From positions 18,311,501 to 18,375,500 of the forward strand of contig BSBM01000904.1 of the NCBI GenBank assembly GCA_027924585.1: a DNA stretch of 64,000 bases. The letters are read 5' to 3'. A program made the translations under genes and the position numbers. The notes under the pieces were generated by a model, which saw only the letters and a list, made by a program, of their open reading frames with translations, had not been told where the DNA came from and searched no databases. Positions 56,321 through 64,000 of the stretch are shown here, in pieces (positions within the stretch are counted from its first letter, which is position 1; each line of letters starts with the position of its first letter). The DNA comes from Larix kaempferi. Taxonomy: Eukaryota; Streptophyta; Pinopsida; Pinales; Pinaceae.

Positions 56321-57066
56321 TTTCCTTTTATACCTGAAGATCATCAGCTCTTTGAAAATAATCGACAGTGGGAACGTTCCTGCATTTTGGATTACCGAAT
56401 AGAGGGAAGCAGAATTAACCAAGACATATCTTATGCATGACTAGCCCTAATACCTGGCTACCATGATATAAGTGAATGGTTGGACCGGTAATAAGTATTA
56501 GACTGATGAGTTATGCATTAACTTCTTATTCAGTAGGAGAAGATCTTTCAAATAACTGATGTGTGGGAATTTTGAGAATCTGTGCTTAATGCAAATTAAG
56601 ATATTTTACCCCACCTCGAGGTTCAAATTTTTTACCTCAACCTTGAGGATCATTGGATCTATTTCCTGTGAATGTTCAGCCTAGGGCTGAATCTGAAATA
56701 TAAATTACAACAGTGTATATTTCACTTCCACCCAACCAAATACATAAGGCAGCCCAAGAAAATAAACAAGGAACAACTGTACTTCAAGGGAACTATGTCT
56801 CCAGCCCTAGGGTCACAATCCCCAACATATAGCAGATCTGAAGATAACTTGTAAACAACAGATTTGTTACATCCACAAATCTGCCCATTTAGCTTAGCTT
56901 ATATTTATTTGTCAAATCTTTCAACAAAATATGCTCAGTGTTATGTTAGTTCAACTACTCAATCACCATGAGATCATACTCTGAAAATCAGATCTGGACG
57001 TACACAAAGTTTGGACAGCAAATGCCAAATATACTTCATATATACATTCCATTGAAGTTACAAGTA
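56321..57066. other. No recognisable gene
   Basis: AT-rich sequence, presumably intron or intergenic. I see no exon-like coding run or mobile-element end in it. Confidence 0.5.
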
Positions 57067-57074
57067 CATACCAA

Positions 57075-57511
57075 CATAGTAGCATAATTCGGCCGTATTG
57101 GCATTTCACGTACGAAAATTTGAAACAAATTCGAATTCGCCGAATATTCGTTTTAAGTGTAATACGAGTACGGATTCTTGGTAATGGAAAATTAAAGTTG
57201 GAAAACCAATTTAAAAAAAAACAAACTTAAACACAATAAAACATAAATACCATTCAATTTATACATTCTTATTAAAATAATTATTAATAACTAGTTGCCG
57301 TCACTCACACCTTTTTTTTTTTAAATATATTTGATCTTATTATATAAATGTCTATGTACATTAATCGTATATTTTTGGATACTCAATTAAAAAACATTAT
57401 ATATAAGCAGTCTACTTCCGTATTTTATTCGTACTAGATTTTTTCATTACGTATTTTTTCCGTATCGAATCGTATTCATATCCGTATTCGTACTCGAATT
57501 ATGCTACTATG
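57075..57511. mobile_element. hAT-type MITE (437 bp) with 8-bp TSD
   Basis: 17-bp perfect terminal inverted repeats CATAGTAGCATAATTCG, and an 8-bp direct duplication CATACCAA at 57067-57074 and 57512-57519. The interior is AT-rich with no coding capacity and further inverted motifs near both ends (CCGTATT, CGTACG). TSD length points to the hAT superfamily; the element would move only with a transposase supplied in trans. Confidence 0.9.
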
Positions 57512-58057
57512 CATACCAATAACTTAACACAATCTATTACAAGATTGCCTGTCAAGCATATCACAAGCGAGGATTCTCCAATGCATCCAAACCCTGGCTA
57601 GGGCATTCACCATCAACAACAAACCCTAACCAACAAATATGGCCTATCAATGCATTACCCCAAGCTAGTGTAGTTTGATTGGGCCAAGGCTCGTGAGTCT
57701 TCCCGAGTCTTAGCTGGGTCAAGTACCAGCCTCATACCTAGCCTTGAACTCACCATTCTCCAAGACTTGGTGAGACTCACCAAGACTCGACCAAGAGTTA
57801 CTAGACTGGCCTAGACTTGCCTAGGCTATATTTTGAGTTTTTGGTATTTGCAGTCTTTCTTGAGTCACAGAGTGTTGTTGAGTCCTAGGCCAACTGAGTC
57901 TTTGTTGACTCCAAGTGCGACAACTTTGCACCAAACTACTCTTAGCCACTCCAAATGCTCAACAACCAAGCTAGCATCAACACCAACAAGCCCACCCTTG
58001 AATTTCTAACTTCAATCTAGTGATCTTGTCTTGATATAGGGTCCATTGTACAACTTG

Positions 58058-58240
58058 AGCGGGCCTAACACCTTAGAACATGTGTTCCATCTTTGGAGGT
58101 CACAGGTTCAAATCTGGAGGGGGTAGGGTATGTACACCTTTGTAGACTTTAGCAGTCAAATAGCTGCTCAGAGGGGGTCCCTTGTCCCACAAACAAGGGG
58201 GTCTCGTACACCAAATTGGTGTCTGGCTTGGCCGACCTTA
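58058..58240 (+). mobile_element. Possible tRNA-derived SINE
   Basis: GGTTCAAATCT at 58105-58115 fits a pol III B box, with GAGGTCACA before it as in plant SINE heads. The A box is weak (GGGCCTAACACC at 58061). A hairpin-like GGGGTCCCTTGT ... ACAAGGGGGTC lies at 58167-58204. No duplication or tail was identified. Confidence 0.3.
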
Positions 58241-59747
58241 AAATTAGATTACGTACTTACTATCATACAAACCCTAGGCTACCTTGCATCGCACAAGTAT
58301 AAGCTCTCCAAGACAGTCTTAGTGCTAGTATTCAAAAGCTCCTTGTGGGGTTTCTGTTCCGCAAACCCTAGGTCTTCATCTCTTGCATCAACACAAGTAC
58401 CAAGGCCAAAGACCTCTAGACAAGATCATCAATGGAATGCCAAAAAGTCTTCTTCCAAGCTCAACATCACACCAATCTCAAGACTCCTCTTTTCCTCTAG
58501 AGCTCCATGTTCTTGCTCTAGGGTTTACATCACACAAACTCAAGTCTTATTCTCTTGCATCACACAAAAGTACTAATACCCAAGCTCATTCCTAGTGCTA
58601 GCATTCATCTTCATCCCTCGTACGGGGTTTACATCACAAACCCTTAGTTGTGCTCCTTACAAGATTTCTCCAAGACAATTATAAAGATAGAATAATGAGC
58701 ACATCGATAGTAAGTAATGACAATGGTTCTCTCCTCCCATTATATAGAATAGGTGAGGGTGTCCTACATAAAACACAGACTAGGTCCATAGAAGTTACCC
58801 TAGACCTAAGTCAATAAGGAAACCTCACATGGAACCCTCCACTAAACAAGGATGTACAAGTGTCCTCCAAGCATGATGTCCCTTTGGGCCCAACGCCCCT
58901 CCTCTAAGATTGTGTGCTTTCCAACAAGTTGCTAGCTCCACTCTCGCTCTTACATGGTGGTTCATTCTCAAAGTGTGCTCATGCAAGGTGCTTCTCCTTT
59001 AGATGTGTGCTACATGTCCTCTTGTGCCAGATGCTCCTTGACATGTGTGCCAAGGTAGTTACATGCTCCAATGCTTCTCCTCAACATATGTGCCTGGGTC
59101 CACAACCAATCTCCATGAAGTATGTTCCTCAACATAAGCATCCTCAAGTCAACTATACATCATCTAAGGTGTGTGTCACATGTTCCCATGCTCTCAAGGC
59201 TAAGTTCCCTCCTCTAAGTGCCTAGTGCTCACCCTCCTAGGTAGGTATATCTACTAATCAAGGAATCAAATCCCCCATTGTGTGCACCCAATGGGTTAGT
59301 CATCATGCCACATGATAACAACCTCCATGGTAAGTGCGCTATGCTAGCACTCTATCCAAGGTCAAACATCCACTGAAATTGGGCCATCCATATGTCCGTC
59401 AAGCACCATCAAGGGACTAGGAGGCCTAGCGCTCTCTTAGCTAGGTGAAAACAATTTTGGAGTAACCCCAAAAGCTAACTCAAAGTACATATGTGTATCC
59501 ACATCATAAGTTCATGTTTACAATAATGACCCTATTGACCTCTCTATATATACATATTTTCACTCATTGCCCATGTAGGTCCACTATTAGGTTGACCTAC
59601 TATTACCTATGCATTTGATTCCATATGTTTCCATTATGGTCATAAGATAGTACCACCTTTGAAAAGCTTTGATGTCAAAACTTTGTAATCAAGGAATTTA
59701 CATGCGATGAAACCAAGTAATAAGATTTCCTTAGATTTTTGCTTTGT
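58241..59747. other. No recognisable gene
   Basis: CT-rich sequence with scattered repeats of CAAACCCTAGG, ATCACA and CTAGTGCT. I see no domain text on either strand and no element ends that I can support. Confidence 0.5.
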
Positions 59748-60680
59748 TGTTGGCATTAATGATTATCCATTTGTTATTACCCTCAGGGAGGTATATATAG
59801 GGTCAAATTTATATGTTAAGAGTAGGTTGTCCTGATAGGATCACTTTGGAGGTTAGGATTTTTGCTCAACTCAAGATTATAAAAGACAACCAAAGTGAGA
59901 GGAGAAGACACGCAAGCATTGAGTAGTGGCTCATTTATGAGAGTGGAGAAGGACTTTCACTTTCCAGATTTGGCAAGGAGAAAAGAGAAAAGGATAACAT
60001 TCAAAGAATCTTTCTGGAGGCCGTACCAGCTGGCAGAGGTCACAGATTTGCAGAGGTTGTACTAGCTGGCAGAGGTCACAGATTTGCAGAGGTTGTACTA
60101 TCTGGCAGAGGTCACAAATTTGCAGAGCAAGCTGTACAACAACAATTCATCCCAACAGTAGCCGTACAACCCAATGGGAGCCGTACACTAGGGCTATATA
60201 GGTTGTACAACAACCCAAGCAGTCATATAGCAGCTTGCAGGCAGATCTGTAGGTTGTACAGGCAGTACAGATCATATAGCAGGGCTGTACAGGTCGAACA
60301 GGCAACAAAGGGGTTTTTGGGCCAGATTTGCAGGCAGAGGGTTTCTGAGAAGGGCAGATTTGCCAGGTTTGCTGTTGATTGTATTTCCTTCATTGGGCCA
60401 TTTTCCCAATAAGGGAGCCCTTGTATGCTTGGATATTATTTTAATGAAAAACATATTTGAAGGGCAAAAATTTTGCTGCACATGTGTTATTGTGAGATTT
60501 GTTTCCATTTTGCTCTTGCTATTTAATTTCTGTTAATAATTCCAGCCAGTATAAATTATTCAGTGAGCTGCAATTTAATTGTTGAGTGAAGGAAATCACT
60601 AGGAAATGATTATCTAATTGTTGAGTGAAGGAAATCACTAGGAAATGATTATCTAGGTGCTGGGATTAGGAAAGTCAACA
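59748..60680 (+). repeat. 5' LTR of Copia-5 with internal tandem repeats
   Basis: Starts TGTTGGCATTAATG and ends AAAGTCAACA, giving inverted TGTTG/CAACA ends. It contains three 36-bp units from 60029 (GCTGGCAGAGGTCACAGATT), repeated CCGTACA and TGTACA motifs, and a 39-bp tandem pair at 60577-60654 (AATTGTTGAGTGAAGGAAAT). There is no second LTR in the window, so the left edge is inferred. Confidence 0.7.
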
Positions 60681-60693
60681 TAGTATTAGAGCA
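60681..60693 (+). other. Degenerate primer binding site of Copia-5
   Basis: TAGTATTAGAGCA lies next to the LTR end and has two changes from TGGTATCAGAGCA. Confidence 0.65.
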
Positions 60694-60855
60694 TTCACTC
60701 TGAGAGGGAGGCAGATATGAAGTTTATAATAGCAGATCTATCGGATCTAAGTGACCAACAAACAGATCTAGTACAGATTTGGGGTGTATAACAGTAGATT
60801 CTAGTGGGTGCTTAAAGGAATAAGCACATGGCAGTTTTTTTGATTAGATCTAGAA

Positions 60856-61105
60856 ATGGTAACAACCAGTCTCAGGTTTGAAGACTGGTTAGACAGGGCG
60901 TCTAACTTCCTGCCTTGGAAGCAAGGGTAACCTTGCTTTTGAATGAACACGACCTTTGGGAAATTGTCGAAAAGGTTGTTTCTGTACCGACAAATGTAAC
61001 ACTAAAGTCAACTCATGTGAAGAAGGACATCAAAGCCCAGAGAGTGATCCTGGACGCTGTGAAGGATCACTTGATTCCTCATGTGGTAGAGAAGCAGTTG
61101 GCTAG
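60856..61105 (+). pseudogene. Copia-5 gag, 5' part
   Basis: The ATG at 60856 gives MVTTSLRFEDWLDRASNF then LPWK; after a single-base shift near 60920 the frame continues ARVTLLLNEHDLWEIVEKV and AQRVILDAVKDHLIPHV, matching the Copia-3 gag (IVDSIKDHLIPQV). It ends at the LINE insertion and resumes at about 62025. Confidence 0.8.
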
Positions 61106-62024
61106 ATAAGATAAGATAAGATAATTTATTAATGTCCAACGATGACCACAAAAGTAGGTCAATGGGACTAAAAGGATACAAACAGTATGAGTACAATGTG
61201 GGAGTGCAAACGCAACTCCTATACAATGCTGGAGCTAAAACCTAAAATAGAGTCAAATAAAGAAAGAAAGATACAAACAGTGAGATGTCCTCATAAACAT
61301 GTATAAAGCTGTTATAAGGCACGATGACGTAGGAGAAGACAAAAAATGAGGTTGATGATGTCAAGAACATCTGAATCTAATAACCGAGGGTGATGGGGGT
61401 GATCGATGCACCTGCTCGCCATCACATTGGAGTCCTCTGGAGCCCCTGAGGTGTCATGTTGAACGATCCCGAGGGTGATGTAGGAGCAAGGAATACTCCT
61501 AAGATCCGAGGCCGAAGGAAAGAAACTCTGGATAGATCTCTGACTGCTCCGCTGGGGTTGAGAAGGAATCCGATGAGTGGGAGGCATCCTGCACGGGATT
61601 GGTCTGGAGCTCGTCCCTTTGACGCTCTAGGTGTGTGTGGACTGATGTGCTATTTGGCACCTTCTAACCGGTCTCAAAGGTGTCCGTTGATCTCCTAGAG
61701 GAAGAGGTAGAGAGTTGGCCCGAGGTCTCACCACTCTACTATTTGAATTGCTATGGTACTCAGCTCGCCGCTTCTTGCTCCGCTCCGATGGATCAACGTG
61801 AAAGTATGATGTGATCTTCTTGTTTGTCCCAAGGTAAGGCAGGGTGCGTAGGAGCTGAGATATGTGGCTGCAAATATCTCTAACTAAAAGGACTAGGCAT
61901 CTTTGGTCTTGATATCAAAAGAAAGTTGAGAGGGAGCCCCCCGAGTCTATATAGAGGTAGTGATAAGGTCCTCTGTTCTCATAGTATAGGGGGCATCTAA
62001 AAATGAGGTGTACCTCTGTCTCTG
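61106..62024 (-). mobile_element. LINE-3: 5'-truncated LINE 3' end with (TTATC)n tail
   Basis: The left edge is a TAAGA repeat (61106-61123), which on the minus strand is a TTATC microsatellite tail rather than poly-A. The minus-strand frame near 62010-61900 reads VHLIFRCPLYYENRG, the C-terminal zinc-binding region of a LINE ORF2, followed by a 3' region with no further domain. It interrupts the Copia-5 gag. The microsatellite tail suggests a clade different from LINE-1 and LINE-2. Target duplications were not clear. Confidence 0.65.
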
Positions 62025-63993
62025 GAAATGCTCAAAGCTTTAATGGATTTGTTCCAGAGTGACAACATGAACGAGAAGATGATCTTAAAAAGCAAACTCA
62101 GAGCTGTCCAAATGTCAAGATCTGACAATGTTACCTAGTTATCTCATGAGGATCACCCATATATGTGATCAACTTGCAGCCATCAGAGAGAAAGTAGATG
62201 ATGCATAACTTGTCAATGTGGCATTGAATGGGTTTACCAAGCCTTGGGAACCATTTGTAAAGGAGATATGCGCTTGAGAGAACCTTATAGATTAGTAGAG
62301 GCTTTTGGATGATTGTATCCAGGAAGAGACTCGAGAGGAGCCCAGAGTTAGCAAGCAAGGAGGTAGTGATGAGAACCTAGCCCTTGTCAGTAAGACAAGA
62401 AAAGGCAAAGGAAAGGTTCCCAACAAGAAGGGTAACAGTGAGGGGGTAACCTCACAGCTAGGGAAGAAGAAGGACTTGAGCAAGATCAAGTCCTTCATTT
62501 GTCACAAGAATGGGCACTATGCATCACAATGTCTAGAGAAGAATAGAAAAGGAAAATTGCAACAAGTAGCAACATCTGCAGAGATACAGTTGAGTTAGTT
62601 GGCTGCGAAGTTCGAGAGTGACTTCTCACTAGTTTCTTCCCTTTCCACCAGCATAATTTCTAGGAGCGCATGGTACTTGGACAATGGTGCATCTCGTCAC
62701 ATGACGGAAGAAGGGAAGCTATTTGGTAGTTTGATGGAGACGGACTCGGGGATCCATGTGGAGCTTGGTGATGAGGCCAAGTATGCAGTAATGGGAGAGG
62801 GAACAATTTCGTTCCATCTTAAGTCAGTGGTTCATTTGATACCCAGGATGTGCTATATGTACTAAGACTGAAGAAAAACTTTCTCTCAGTCTCAATTATG
62901 GAGGAGAAGGGTTTTGCCATCATGTTTTAGAAAAGGCAAGTACTCATACGTCCAGAGGGAGCTAGCCTTGACTCAGCAGTGAGGATTGGGGTTAGAGAGG
63001 GCAAATTATATAGGTTGCAGGGGAATCTTGTTCATGCCTTGGTACCTAATAGTGACAACCTATGTGAGCTATGGCACAGAAGAATGGGACACCTACACTA
63101 TAGGGCATTGCTGATTTTGAGGGAGATTTTCACTAGTCTCCCGGATTTTAGTATTGAGCAGCAGGGCATATGTAGAGGGTGTGCACCTGACAAGAATGTC
63201 AAGGCTGCTTTTCCAAGCTACGAAAGTAGGCCCAAAGGGATTTTGGATCTTATTCATTCAAATGTGTGTGGACCAATGTCAGTAGCATCATTGCAGGGAG
63301 TGGCTTATTGTGTGACATTCATTATGACTTTTCCAGGAAAACCTGGATCTTCTTTATGAAGACCAAGGATGAGGTCTTTAGTCGGTTCCGATAGTTCAAG
63401 GCCTTGGTGGAGAACTAGACAGGGGAGAAGATCAAGGTATTTAGGTTATATAATGGGGGAGAGTACACCTCAAATGACTTCAAGGATTTCTGCAAGGAGG
63501 TAGGGATCAAGAAGGAGAAGTCAATCTCATACAACCCACAGCGGAATGGGGTTGTGGAGAGAAAGAATCAGTCCATTATCAGTTCTATAAAGGCTATGAT
63601 TCATGACCAGGGTCTGCATATGTTTCTTTGGGCATAGGCATGTAACACAACAATATATTTGTAGAACATGACTCGTCACAGGATATTGGGGGACAAGAAT
63701 CCTAAGGAAGCTTTCACAGGAGAGTGAAACCAAAGATCAAGCTACTCAGAATCTTTGGTTGTCTTGTATACATCCATGTGCTTGTGGATAAGAAGAAGAA
63801 GCTAGAGCCTTCAGGTGAGAAGGGCATATTTGTGGGGTACAGCGAGACCTTAAAGGCTTACAGAATCTTTAGACCAATGCAATGGAAGATAGTGGTGAGA
63901 TGAGATGTTAAGTTCGAGGAGAACTTGGCATCTAGGAAGTCTCATGAGTTACCACCAGTGCTAGAGGATGAAGAGCAGGTGGCTCAGATGGGA
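62025..63993 (+). pseudogene. Copia-5 gag (rest), protease and integrase, broken
   Basis: In order: gag LKALMDLFQSDNMNEKM; an incomplete knuckle (CHKNGHYASQC); protease LDNGASRHM (DNG for DSG); pre-integrase LWHRRMGHLHYRAL with CRGC; and integrase. The first catalytic motif is LIHSNVCGP (Asn at 63261-63263 for Asp). The second is RLYNGGEY (Tyr at 63449-63451 for Asp). NGVVERKN keeps the Glu. The end of the window holds the integrase C-terminal GIFVGYSETLKAYRIF segment. Frame changes lie near 62836 and 63320, with many stops. Confidence 0.9.
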
Positions 63994-64000
63994 GAACAAA

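Larger units (their letters stand above)
59748..64000 (+). mobile_element. Copia-5: Ty1/copia element, truncated by the window end
   Basis: A 5' LTR (59748-60680), a degenerate primer site and a gag-pol frame follow in order. The gag is split by a 5'-truncated LINE (61106-62024). Protease, pre-integrase and integrase are recognisable to the window end. Its gag (KARVTLLLNEHDLWEIV-like) and its knuckle are related to those of Copia-3. The 3' LTR and RT are outside the window. Confidence 0.85.

Noticed and set aside
57665-57945. Possible second MITE: CTAGTGTAGTTTG at one end and CAAACTACTCTTAG at the other
   Set aside because: The inverted ends have mismatches and no target duplication is visible, so I could not fix boundaries.
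58105-58115. Canonical tRNA gene at the B box
   Set aside because: No acceptor stem or anticodon arm could be folded from the flanks and the A box is poor; kept only as a weak SINE candidate.

Overview
The window looks like intergenic DNA from a large-genome seed plant; a gymnosperm such as a conifer is my best guess, but that is inference. Nearly everything is decayed, nested retrotransposons: Ty1/copia, Ty3/gypsy including chromoviruses, and L1-type LINEs with DUF4283 ORF1 proteins and RNase H tails. I see no rRNA, canonical tRNA, CRISPR or bacterial-type gene.

Layout. 1-4320: minus-strand copia element (Copia-1) that lacks RT and RNase H, inserted in a gypsy integrase. 4321-6204 and 12413-12784: remnant of that gypsy element, with integrase, a second RNase H-like domain downstream of it, and an antisense ORF. 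The antisense ORF is split by Copia-2 (6205-12407, 5-bp TSD GTCTA). 12785-31376: minus-strand chromovirus 'Gypsy-A'. Its 3' LTR is split by chromovirus Gypsy-2 (13255-20471, TSD CTATA) and its integrase by Copia-3 (21493-28485). Copia-3 carries about 1.9 kb of tandem arrays between pol and the 3' LTR. 31377-42880: minus-strand 'Gypsy-B', joined to Gypsy-A inside the RT active-site motif. Its gag is split by a solo LTR (33082-41625), which is itself split by LINE-1 (34530-40327, 18-bp TSD). 43769-46896: Copia-4, a 3.1-kb element (TSD GTTGG) whose only long ORF is a gag-like protein with internal repeats. 48554-54987: LINE-2 (12-bp TSD).

55437-56320 is the only host-gene candidate. It has a G-box next to a TATA box, a CpG-rich 5' leader, a 167-nt first coding exon ending at a consensus splice donor, and an intron that starts with a 45-bp minisatellite. 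Downstream lie a hAT-type MITE (57075-57511, 8-bp TSD), a possible SINE, and Copia-5 (59748 to beyond the window end), whose gag is split by a 5'-truncated LINE.

The elements form a layered record. Copia-2 looks youngest among those with both LTRs (7 differences in 448 bp by eye), Copia-3 is older (roughly 19 in 502), and Gypsy-2 is the most diverged. The observations I find most interesting are: the repeat-bearing gag-only ORF of Copia-4; the TAATG stop-start overlap between ORF1 and ORF2 shared by both LINEs; the related tandem arrays of different period in Copia-3; the integrase, then RNase H, then antisense-ORF layout at 4321-6204; and the many in-frame stops with no frameshift in Copia-2 and Copia-3.
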